Positions 1-12,300 of a stretch of DNA of 64,000 bases are shown here, piece after piece. The position numbers and the translations under genes are program-made. Origin of the DNA: Apostichopus japonicus (lineage: Eukaryota; Echinodermata; Holothuroidea; Aspidochirotida; Stichopodidae); contig NC_092580.1 in assembly GCF_037975245.1 (NCBI RefSeq), positions 27,123,501 through 27,187,500 of the forward strand, read 5' to 3'. The notes under the pieces were generated by a model that did not search any database, was not told the DNA's origin, and was given only the letters and a program-made list of their open reading frames with translations. Numbering within the stretch: the stretch's first letter is position 1; each line of letters opens with the position of its first letter.

Positions 1-203
1 CAAAGTCATCAATTCTCATTAACTGATGTGGTTTTATGAAGGAGAAAGCCCAGAGTAAAGAACATTGCTTAAAGTTGTGTACATCTGTCGAGAAGTGGGA
101 TATGGAAAAGCAACCAGCCATTTTAAGCAGATGTTAAAGATGTTATAAAATTACCATCAAAGACATTAATCATTGAGGATAACAATTGTCTGATTTAGGC
201 AAT

Positions 204-247
204 GGGGGTGAGGGAGGGAGGGGGAGGGAGGGGGAGGGAGGGAGGGG
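204..247 (+). repeat. G-quadruplex-capable (GGGAG)n tract
   Basis: Repeated GGGAGGGAGGGG runs give many possible four-stack quadruplexes on the srGAP sense strand. Confidence 0.85.
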
Positions 248-2690
248 AGAGAGAAGACCTCGTGGGGATTATTGCTTGAGTGAACGGCATACATCTGACG
301 AGAAGTGGGATATATATGCAAGCAGCTATTTCATTAGATGTCACTTGCATTAGATGGAGGATCCTATCAGTAATTGTGTGATATATGTGATAGTACTACT
401 CATTAAATAATACTACTATGAGACCAGGTGATGATAACATGTCATATCCCCGAGATATGCATATCACATATACACAGTTGTACGCACACATTCATAGACA
501 CAGACACATTTGTGTTGCATGCATGCATGTATATTTACAGAGTAACAAACGTAGTGTGTTTGTGCTTTTGTGGTTGGAGAGTGCTTCACTTTCATAACGG
601 TGAGATAAGATTTTATGATGCAAGTTTGGAGAAGAGTCATGCTTTTATTTAATTATGACTCAAAAGAGTAGGACAGCTGATGGATCGAGTAGCTTATCAG
701 CTCAGTACTTCATTTAACAATTCATATGGTCTCTAATTTCAGGAAGTCATCAGGTTCCCCCTTAACCTTATGTTAAACTCTGAAGTAGAACACACACACA
801 CACATATGTACAGTAGCAGGAAAAAAGGCTGGAAAATATATTGCAAACATGTACAATGTTTTTCCCCCATGGATGTTAATCTGTCTGTGTGTGTTTGACT
901 TTAAAAGTGAAAGCTTCAAAACATTTCCGAATGTTGTGGTTGACCTGCTTGAAAGTCTGATGAATTGCTAACAATATGGTACTACACCTCCTGTCCCGTC
1001 AACCTTCCCTCCGTCTCCCCCCCCCATCCTTACCTCTAATGTGATTTTGTACACTAGTTACTGTACAAATCCATCTTGCATTTTTCCAACAATATTATCT
1101 TCAAAAGAAAATTGCAAAGCCATAAACGGGGCAATTTTTAAACCTCAAGTTTGCTTAATTTTATGACATTTTTGGATGATGACAATCAAGTCACATGGTG
1201 CTCAAGTCTGGCCCAACCTAACTTATGAATCAATGTTGAATTCGCAATGTTCAGTCAATGTTATGACAACAGGAAAAATTTGCATCTAGGTAGAACGATA
1301 GTCTGGTGTTCTTTAAATTGATTTGGTGGCTACAATTGAAGCCCAGCAGCTAAATACATCTGGAGACACAGAGATTTTTATTTCTGCTTGTAAATAGGTC
1401 ATGCGTAGAACCTTTACATCTGTCTACCATTCATCAGACCACTCGTCAGCCGTGATGCAGACTTTGCTTTTACCTGTAATTAGTTGGCTTCAATATTGTA
1501 AATTCATGTACTGCAGTTTTATGTACAGCATGCAGGATCTACGCCTGCAGGTATTGAACTAAAACCAGTCTTGGAATCACTCTCGAGAGGATGCCGTGCT
1601 GGTTTCAAGTCAAATAATTGTGTAGCGGAGTGTATGGCTCTGTGCTTTAAAATACTCTTCACTTACGACCGAGATAGACCAGTTTGATTAAAAGAGTACG
1701 AGTTCTCTTGTTTCACTATCAAAATCTCACAAACAGTCAAAACAGACATAGCATGACAACACCTTCTTCAGTTGTAAACATTGTCACTTTGCACAATTTG
1801 GTCATGTCAGTGAAGACTTTAATTTGAAAACTTTATTCTGTATGTAGAAAGACTAGTTAAATATGATCAGTGATGTGGAAAAGAAAATATCTGACATTTT
1901 TAACAGCTACTCCAGGCAAGTACCAAACTATGTGACAAAGGAGTTTTAGTAAATTATCTACCACAATGGAGTGTCATAATTGTGAAGGTTTTTCTCCCTT
2001 ATGTATGTACATGTACATATAGTATTCATGAATTTTACCGTCTATATGGATTAGAGTTATGCAGCTAGTTATCAAAGAATGTTTTGCAAATTCAAACAAT
2101 GTAAAGTTAATCTTTTGGGGTCTTAATTAACTTTTGATTGGATTAAGAGACCCTCTGCAATAATTTCAAGATAAAACGATAAACAGATGTTAGTTTTGCT
2201 ATTCACCGTTTGAACTGCCGGGAAGTGTTGTCAATATTTTCTGCTTAAAGTCCGAGCTCAGAGGCTGTTGTGATGTACAAAAGGGGGTTTGTTATCATGG
2301 TCATTCAAGAACTATAAGCAGTATCATTAAGTTAAAAATATAAATATAAAACATTTTAAGTCAACTGGAAATTCCCATAAAAATTTTTTTTAGAAAGAAT
2401 CAAGGAAGTGTTGGTGAGACTGAGATTTCTGTACCATTCAATGATGAGAATCCAATGCTATCTGTGTTTACAGGATTGCAATTCTCAATGAACAATCAGT
2501 TGCAGATATTTCCAGTACATTACGAATGCTAAGGGTCTAAACTGTCGGTCTGCAAACATTCAACATTTTTCCACATGACAGAAGATTTACCTACAGCTTT
2601 TTGAGCTTGCTGAAGGAGTTAAATTAAGTTTTTTATATATATACACCAAGATAGCTTTCATGCATCCTGAGTGTATCTATTGAGCTGTGA

Positions 2691-2719
2691 GGGGGGTTGG
2701 GGGGTATTAGGGGTTGGGG
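2691..2719 (+). repeat. G-quadruplex motif
   Basis: Four runs of at least four G with 2-5 nt loops (GGGGGGTTGGGGGG, then GGGGTTGGGG). It lies in the intron about 450 bp before the first visible srGAP exon. Confidence 0.8.
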
Positions 2720-3171
2720 TGTCTGGTGGATTGTGGCTCAATCCTCAAGGCAGATCCTGGATCGTGGGCCTTAAATTTAAAGGTCTAAGCAATCAATACT
2801 TCAAATGCCCTCCAAGTGCAGCCACTTTCCTAACTTTCCTTTTTTTCACAAAATTTGTGTTTTTTTTTTTTTTTTTTTTGGTAAAGGAATGTTTCCAATG
2901 GAAGGCCATGATCTCTTGCTGTCAAAGTCGTGTATAAATTGTAACTACTGTGAAATCCATTGTTGCCTCATTATTTGCTTCATACAAGTCATTCATTAGA
3001 GCTAATTTTGTGCAACTCTGTGACACATTTGACTTAGTCTGTGGGTGGGACTGAAGGCCCTTTAATATTTATAAAGTTTACTGTAACAATTCTTGTGTGG
3101 CTTAAGACTTATAATTTCTGGTAAGTTAACAATTTCACTAAATGCAAGTTTTAACTTTCTCATTGTTGCAG

Positions 3172-3300
3172 AGCATGGGTAAATTCCAAGAGTGTCAGCT
3201 GAAAGCTACAAAGTGTAGGAACGATTACCTCATGACACTGGCGGCTACCAACACCACGCTGCAGAAGTACTTTAAACAGGATGTCATGTCTCTCATCGAT
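3172..3300 (+). CDS. SRGAP: srGAP exon a: F-BAR helix
   Basis: 43 codons, phase 0 in and out, after a pyrimidine-rich acceptor ending at 3171 and before a GTGAGT donor. The motif FQECQLKATKCRNDYL matches the srGAP F-BAR segment FQECQMKATKARNEYL. It is the first exon recognised in the window, and it starts in mid-protein. Confidence 0.93.
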
Positions 3301-6300
3301 GTGAGTAGCTATAGCATTGTATTCTCTGAAAAACATACAAATATAATTGCGGGGAAATTATGAAATTCGCCCCTGAAATATCCAGTGGTGATGACTGCAT
3401 AAAGTTAGTGCTTTTGAGAATGTAAATTAACTTTTGAATTTGTAACATTCCTCGCTCATCCGTCTCCTTCCGAACAAGTAAAAAAGCTAGCTTAAATTAG
3501 CAATATTTATTAGCATTTTACACTTGATCTGATTTGGTCACCAAATTAATGAATGTTCTCTTTCTGTTTGGTTCTACAATTCAAATAATCATAAATGTGA
3601 GCATTTCTCTCATTGTATAATTTAACTGTAAATATTCGTCATTGACGAAGATTGTAGAAAATCTGTGTGGATTTTTAATTTAGAATTTGAAATTTCAAGG
3701 ATATAAAATGCTCTGTCCTTCCATTATTTCTTAACAGTAACCAATCCAACCATACATGGACTTCCTGGTACGGTTGTTATAACCTTGGCTATCCATTAGC
3801 AACTGTACTTGGGATTTATTTGTAATATCTGCTCCTTTCGAGGATGTCAAGAGCGAAAGCAATTTTTTAGCAAAGACCTATATTCCCTTTTCTTTTCTTT
3901 TTCTCTTTTTTTTTTTCACTCCTCCAAAGTGCCTTGACCTTGGCTACGTATCACAGATGAAGAGAACTCTATCAGCTTTCCACTCAGCTGAGCTTCAGGT
4001 TCAGAAATTACATACAGACTGCTTGCGTCGATTGGAGATACACTTGAAAAATCTGGATGCCGGCAAGGATAAAGATTTGTTTCTGTTTGCGAACCCGGTG
4101 CATTTTCAGCCTCCCGTACCCTTCCAGTACCAGCCCCACGGTGGAGATGAAGTGAGTAGTTACATACCTCGTTGGGGAGGGAACTATTTGCAAAATGCCT
4201 TCCTGCTCTTGTCAGAACTAATTTCAAAATAAGTTATTTTTGCTTCCCTTTAGCTTCCATCGGTTATGTAAAACCCCATCTCTTTTTTCTTCTTTTTCTA
4301 TCAGGTGAGCACTGTTGTAGGTCACCATGATATTCTATACGATGAGCTCACTTCCAAGTACGATAATTCCTTGTCAAGAGTGGAAACTCTAAGAATGGAG
4401 ACAGATGAGGTAAGTTATTAGATTGTGAATAATTTTTTGAATAAATTGTAAAATAAATTGTGAATAATTTTTTTTTTTTTTTTTTAGCCTTTGAAGAAGA
4501 TCCTGCCAGGATCAAAACATCAGGCCAACTTACTTTTACACAATAATAATCTTTGAGTAGTTCTTCTTCTTCTTCTTCTTACAAGTACCTGTTAGTACCC
4601 GCTCTTCTTTACACGTCTCCTCCACTTAGCAACACTGTTGGTCGCATCGTCATACCTTATAAATCGACCGCAGAGAAGCAACGAGCCAGAAGACAGCCGG
4701 GTAGCAGGCTGATAGCGATGGCTTTTGTGTGTAATGTTTGAACAGTTTTCATAGTAATCGCAACCCTATGCTGATGTGTATCATTGTTTCTGTGATGCCA
4801 GCTTGTGGACATGTTATATATATTTCACAATACCCAAAATTATACTTCACTTGTACATGTATGTCATTATCAATTTCAAAATATAGTCTGTTTTTTTTTT
4901 ATTAATTTGATTCAATTATTTATTTCCTTGGAAAATGAAAGGTCCAGGAAAACAGTATTTTGGCATTTTTTTCAAATGACCTACAAATATAAACAAAATA
5001 GCTGATGAAAATTGTTAAATTCCCACAAAAAAACAACAACATTGATTTCAACCATTTCATGGTGTTCAGTTCACTCAAGGTTGCAGATATAGGCCTACTG
5101 TATGCATCAGTAAAAGTATTTTCAATTTTTACCATATTTTACTCAGTAATGCTCAGCCAAGAGACCACCTGGCCAAGCATCTGCATAATGGAAAGAAAGA
5201 CGCTTTTAACTTGATCTATTTCTAGTTTGGTCGCAAAGGCAACCAAATCTTTCTACTGTAAGTGCGTGGCATAGTTTATCAAAAATGTTTTACAAAATTT
5301 TTGGGTTTAAATCTTTCCATCTGAACTGAAACAACAATATGTAATAAAGCACATGGACAGTTGCAAACATGACAAAGCTCATCGGTCAATAGCCTGCATT
5401 TTAAAGATGCTTATTTGTGTTGTCAATAAAAAATAAACCCCACCTCACTCCACCCGAACCCACCCCCATTACTCTTCAAACACAACCACTCAAAATACAA
5501 TGACAAAAGGAGTATCCAGTCATTTTTATGCAAAAGTACACCATAGCCAAAATGGGAACTGCATTGACATGAGACTCGAATGTGCAGTTGTTTTGGAAGA
5601 TATTTCAATGTCGAGAATAAAGCCACCTTAAGCAAACATAGCCCGATTTTTTTATTTTTTTTATTTGTTGTGTGTGCTTTTAGTAGTGACAGTTGCTGTT
5701 TGCTTAAGACCAAGTTTGAAATATTGACACTTTTGGGTCTCATCATTTGGTGTGAACTGAGTGTATTCAATTCCTTTTTTTTTGGAAGTAAGGGAAGTAA
5801 AGCTGCATCAAGATTTATTTATCACATTCTGGTGGTACACTGACTTGACAGTAAAGGAAATATATGTATTTATAAAAACTGAAAGCTTCTGTTGTTTGCT
5901 AGTCCACCAAGATCTTAACAAGAACAAGGAAACTACAACTTGAAATGATTGCAAGGATTAAATGTCACATTAAATTTGTAGGACACAAAATCCTCTTTAA
6001 TATATTAAAAAGCTAAACTATGAGCAGCCAACAGGGCTCTTAAGCATTTCAACAGAGAGCGTTGTCATATTGGTCCTGAATGTGTTCTACTGTTGAACGA
6101 GCTGCAAAGAAGTAACATAGATACCACTTTGTATACGGTACTTTCTTGTCACACTTCAAAGCAGTTGTAGTGACAATATGAACAGTTTCAAAAATTTATC
6201 CGATGGACACAGGACATATTCAGACTGCTCATCCTACAAGTGCTTTGAAGGGTGACATGAAAGTACCCTCTTCTCCCCCCCCCAGCCTCCTACATATTTC

Positions 6301-9300
6301 ATAAACCTTTCAAGAGTTTGAATCAGTGACACATACACTGGACATAAATACGATTTCATATTCTAGCTAGGCAAAAAAGATTGGTATTTACCTTGTCATG
6401 CAAATCTGTTTAAAGGTCTTCATGTAGGTTGGATGGAAGAAGAAAAAGAAGGAGGGGGTGGGGTGTGGAGGTGGGGAGGAACAGTATCTAATAAACATAT
6501 GTGAAAATTCTTGTTTGGATGAATCAAGAAAGAGACTGTTACTTTCAGTTTTGTGATCAAAAGTCTTTTGTTTAGTCGTTTGCGTAATATCATTTCCTTC
6601 TTGCGTCAATTATAAACTCAAGGCGGCATTCTCATCATATGTTTATAAATAGCTACAAAAAGTTTCAGTTATCCGTTTTAATACCTAATTATAGACTTTT
6701 TTCCCCTTCCCAAAGTTGTATGGCATTTTTATTATACTTGTGCGTGGTTGTGTCTTTCTAAGGAAACAGGCCAAAAACTAGTGATTCGTAAGATGCCTCA
6801 TCACATCATCGCTGCGCATCTATATTTGATGCATTTACGAGTAAATATTAAAGAGGGGCGTCTTCTTATAGGGATATTGTGGAGGGTAGAGAATGTGTTA
6901 CTTCTAAGGGATACGAAAGGTATATCACATGAAAACCCCATCTCAATTATCTTGTTCCTTACTGGAGATATGGTTTATGGAATGTAAACTAGGTTGACTT
7001 ACTAAACAAAAAACCTGATTTCTTTCCTGGAGTAGATCACAGTTGGTGGTTTCTGATGTCATCATGGTACATCCCTTTCAAAAGCTTTACTTTCCTATTA
7101 AAGTCTCTGTGTTGATTTTATGCTTGCAGTGCGATACCTTTGATTGTTTGCGTAGCTGTTAATATTCTAGAAATGCATATATGTATATATTTTTTGTATA
7201 TTTACAAAAAATATTGCTAAATTTGCCATACGAAATGTTATGAGGGATGTGGTTTTGACCTACAAGATGGAGAAAGTTTCCAACAGCCATTATTTTAAAA
7301 GCAGTCAACTTCAGCCACTGGAATATGCCTTTAATGTCATTCATATATCAATCCCAGTTCTATAATTCCTCACCTAATTTTACCATCAAATTGTTTTGCA
7401 TACAAAGGTCAAAGCTAGTTGCTTCTTGTGTGTAAATGCTCTTACCAAGAATATCACAGATATTATCTGAATGCCTAATGTTATGACATGAACCTTATCT
7501 AACAGCATACCAGTTAGTGCAAAAAAGAGAGTTGCACCAGTAAGCTGTGTCTCAATGTAAACATGCCCTTTTAGACGTAGCTGACAAACATCATTTGTTG
7601 TATCATTAGAAGTGTTAGATATATGGCAATGTTTTGTCTTAATAAGATAGGGTGTGTGATGTGTGTGAGGCAGGGGAGGGGGTGGGGTGGAGGCAGTTAA
7701 TTACAGTCATATGTGACATTAGCATTCTACCATCTTGAGGTTTCTTTGGTAGGGATATGTTGGACATTCTAAAATAAGAAGTTTCATCAATACCACAGTG
7801 TAACACAGATTTCACTTGAAACACATCGTGACTCATCAAGAAATGATATATATAAAGAGTATTATCATTGTGTGTAATTCTTGCTAAAGTGGCTTCATTG
7901 AAGGTACATATTAAAGAGAGCAATGATGTAGAAATGTTCAAGCAATACTGAAACATAACTTTGCCAGCTTAGGTCAAGTGGATGGAGGTCTGTACCATTA
8001 GAAGGGATGGAACCAAGCCTCTGTGACGTTGGTGGTCGAAATCCCTGGCTAGCTAGTATCTCTGTCATACATCGATTCATTCAGGAAATATCTGTGGTCA
8101 TCTCATCATGCAATGGTGATCGGTCTCCTAAGTTACAAAACAACAAATGATTGATAAGGGAACTTGACTTGTTTATTATTGAATTAGTCCCCAAGGGGGT
8201 GTATGTCATTGTGCGCTCAGTCTACCATGTTTATTTACCCAATGACCTTCTTAAAAATTGTCTGCCTTCCAGTTTGATTATTAGTTTTAACTATTGCAGA
8301 AACTTTCTTCCTGTTGTACCGGATATTTTAGCAACATTACAATAGTTTATTCAAGAGGCTCCTTTCAATTTCACTGTCTGTTACTTTAACATACTTACAA
8401 ACAAGCCTGTATGAGGAAGAACTATTGGTACGTTTGAGGTACATACAGCATTTCTCCCCAGCCTGTCTACACACAACAACAATTGTACAGTGTCGGAAGT
8501 CACGTGTGAAAAACTTTCGCTATCTCCACCATTCGATCCATCTCACCAACGAGTGCTGTCAAAGGCACCGACTAGTTTCACAATAAATGCGGAGGGCTTT
8601 AAACATGTTGAAAGACAAGGCTACTGAAATCAAGATTTATTGGTACATTTGTGGTATATATATGTATTCCTCTGTTACCTATCAACTCACAACCATTTCA
8701 CTATAGTGGTTAAGGCTGTCTGAAGACTGCCTTCCATTCCAAGCGGTGCTGATAGATTCTCCCCTGAAATTTACCCGCAAACTTTTTCTCATGGTTCAGA
8801 ATTTACCTGAATTTTAATTGATCGTGTCGTTTTATATTGCATTCGTTGACTGTCTCTAAATTCCCCTTTATGTTTTTTTGTGTCCTGATCTGTTTTCTGA
8901 ATCTTGTTTTTGTTTTTTTGTGTCCTGTACATGGCAGATCAAGAAGAGTCTGGATGCAGTCCTATCCACAATGCGTGACGAACGGATCAATATCTTACAG
9001 GAAGATGTTACAAGGCTCTTCCACTCCCTCAGTCCCAAGAACAATCTTATCATTCAAAACACTGATGTAACCAGAAGCTCGTCCTTGCGAAGGAAGCAGA
9101 CTTCCATGGAGAGTGAAGTTTACTACTTAGGCGTAAGTTAAATGACTTACTCCTGATTGCCTGTTAGGGGGAGAGAGGGGGAGGGGAAGTGGAAGAACTC
9201 CATTTTACATTTTATGATTGTATTGAGACTTTTTTTCATCCGTCTCATGAATTGAATATTGAGTCGAAAGGGGAGATAAGGAAACTTTGGTTCAATATTT

Positions 9301-12300
9301 TAAGTGACATAAAACTGAGGACTTTAGTATAAAGACAGCAAGAAAAAGAGCCAAGGGGTGGGAGAGTGTGAGATTTGTTTGTTGTCAATTTTTGTCAAGT
9401 TTTGGAGGATATCTAAGTAAATATTTTGGGGGGAGGGGCATGCAGGGAGGATGAGGCAAATTGCTACCATAACCCTGGTTTTGCGGAGAATTTGAATCTA
9501 AGAAAACCTGTTTTGATACTCCTGTGTATTAAGTGTCATTTGATATTTTGAGTTTAGAAAGTACAGTATGAATTTATGAATTTTTGCACCACATTTCCAA
9601 GGCATATTTTTGTTCTTCTTCCTATGAAGGGGGATTGCCTTATTTTTGAAGCAACCTTAAGGTGTTTTGTAGTTAAAATTAGTAGTCCAGATTACTATCA
9701 GGCTTTCTGGAAGTATCCTCTGAAATTAGGTAACAACATTACAAAGCATCTGAAATCTTACGTTGAGGGCAAAATTGCTTTTTATATCCATAGCCTACAC
9801 GAAACTTTAGAAGTTCATTTAACAGGTAAATCATGATATTGCATATATGCTGTGGTTGAGTTTATTATTGTTGGGTGTCTATGGTTATCTATGATAAATA
9901 TTTATGTAAGTCCCTCTGGAGTATCAATTATCAAGTTGTCAATATTCTGGGTTATCTTTCAGTCATAAATTGAGTTAATTGATTAACATCAGATCTCTAA
10001 ATCAAGTTCTGTTTAATAATTTCATTTCTCTTTCTTTTCTGTTTATTTGTTTTGTTTGAATTCTTTAGAAATACAAAGATTACTTACAGAAAGCTAACAG
10101 TCAAGCCAGGATCCAGTCGAGACTGGAATTAATTCAAGATGCTCTTAGTATAGGTGAGTACTAGACTTGATGTATGCATTCAATGGCATGAGTAAATATT
10201 TAAAAAAAAAATTATATACTTTTTTTATAAGTGCAGAGACCCAGGTTTATATTTAATGTGAGTACATTATGGCAACTGTCAGTACAAGATACTTCCCAAA
10301 GGACTTATTTACAAATAAGGAAACACAAAGCCGTACTTGTTTAGAGGCACATGTACAAAGAAAAGCATACGAACACTTTAATAGTGAAAGTATTACACGT
10401 TGAGTATACACTGAGTACAAGTGTACACAGGTTAATAGTATATATGGGAAGTGTTCAGAAAAGCTCTGGCAAACTTGTTTATCACAATATAGCAATTAAT
10501 ACTCAAAATTCATAATTGCTAATTGAGTGATTTATCTGAAAAAAGTGCTACTTTTTGTACACGGAAATTTAAAAAAATAGGAATAGTGTTAAAAAGAGTA
10601 TTGAAAGTGAAATCATAAGTTTTTTATTATGTTTCAAACACTTCAAGCAGGACTGTGTAAAGTTGCTGGGTTTTTTTTCAGAGAGCTGAATTGTCACTAG
10701 CAATGTACACAGCAGTTATCAGCTTTACATTTAGAATTATCTTCAAGCATCTAATAATGTAGAAACCTGATCATCCATTCACATTAGGGTTTGGTTTTCT
10801 ATTTCTGTAATTAAGTAAGACAAGTGCTTCCTCTTGTGTGGTAGTAATGACACGAACATGTTTGTTTTCACAAGTGATTCATATTGATTAGGATAAGCGC
10901 TGCTTTCAAGTAGTATTTTCTTGTATTGCTATTGATGAATCTTCAAAAATTATGTTTTAACTTTAAAAAAAAAAAAAAAATTAAATATAAAAAAAAATAA
11001 CTAAAGTTCGCACAGTTGACAGATCAACTTTTTTTGAAATAATAAATGCAGGAAGAGCGAGGAAGTTTGAAAAATAACAATTTTGAATGTGTGCTATGCG
11101 TGTTGGACAGCGAATATTTTCTGAATCCAATGGAAATTATTAAATACTAGCTAATTGTTTTCATTTGATAAAAAATGTCTGAAGGATGTCTTATTTTGGT
11201 CAGGTTTTAAGATGAGTTTGAGTATAAATATGTGGTTGTAAAGCATTGCTACCGTTGAGTACCTGCAACCCTGTAAACGTTTAAGGGTTATTCTGTTGGC
11301 TGACTAATTAACACGTACATGGCAAAAGAAAAATGTTATAATTGAAAACCTGAGGTCAATATCTTGTTCCTAACTGAAGATGTGAAATAGAAACTCTGTT
11401 GGCTGACTAAACCCTGGATTCTTCTTCCCTGGAGTAGATCACAGAAAGTAGTCTGTGATGTCATCATGGCACATGTTCTTGTAAAGATTTTACCATCCTA
11501 TAAATGTAATCTGCTTCTTTTTTAATCCTTGAAACCTGAAACTTTAGGAATGCTCGCTTAATAGCTGTAAAGATTCTCTGAATTTTAGAATTTCATCAAT
11601 ATGCAACCTTTTTCGTTAGAAATGTTATTTTCCTCGGTGAATAAGTGAGTTAATTATTATAAAGAAGAAACGAAACCATTGTCGGGTGAACTGCCATGAT
11701 GACATCATTTCACTCTGCAGTTGCCAGATGCAAAATTGAAATAAAAAATCATTACCTTTGTCAAACAAAATGCTATGAGGATGTGGTTTTTGACATGAAC
11801 AGATAAGAGACAATTTCCAGACAGATAGACAATTTCCAGCATTTTTTATTAAGCCAACGGAATATATCCCTCTCACAAGAATGTCAGCTCATCGTAAATG
11901 ATTAAATCATATCGACTGAAACAATGAACTGATACTAAGACCGAAACAATGAGGGGTCATTTTGTTTACAGCATCTCGGCTACGCTATCAATAGATGCAA
12001 ATGTTTATGGCACGTCACAATCAAAAGTAAACAGTAATGTATCGTTTGTTTGAACATCCTGGTGTAGCCGATCATGTTTTTTTTTCTCTTTTCATCTGTT
12101 TTTGTTTTGTCCTTTTACAGATGCCAGTCAGCAACGAGTAGTGTAAGTTTTGTCTTTAATTCTTTAACCGTAGATCGTGTGACACGTGATATAACACAAA
12201 AATAATTAATAAGAAGTCTTTATTCAATATCGACTATAGATTTTCAAAATGCATCCGCCGTATAATTAAGTTTCTGTGTGGGGTGTGTTTTACTTGAGTA

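Larger units (their letters stand above)
1..3171 (+). other. Intron upstream of the first visible srGAP exon
   Basis: No exon of the missing N-terminal F-BAR is recognisable here. Contents are AT-rich DNA, two G-rich tracts able to form G-quadruplexes (204-247 and 2691-2719), a short CA run near 790 and a T homopolymer at about 2861-2879. Confidence 0.6.
4410..8937 (+). other. srGAP intron c-d
   Basis: A 4.5 kb intron. It holds a short interspersed repeat at 4487-4540, a TTC microsatellite at about 4560-4580, and one copy of a ~400 bp interspersed repeat at about 6935-7345 that recurs at 11350-11905. A B-box-like string (GGTCGAAATCC) near 8032 has no convincing A box. No exon-like ORF fits the splice phases. 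Confidence 0.65.

Noticed and set aside
740-790. Acceptor-like CTAATTTCAG upstream of the visible srGAP exons
   Set aside because: The following frame closes quickly and does not resemble any F-BAR sequence.
8020-8060. B-box-like GGTCGAAATCC suggesting a tRNA or SINE
   Set aside because: No A box at the right distance and no cloverleaf pairing.
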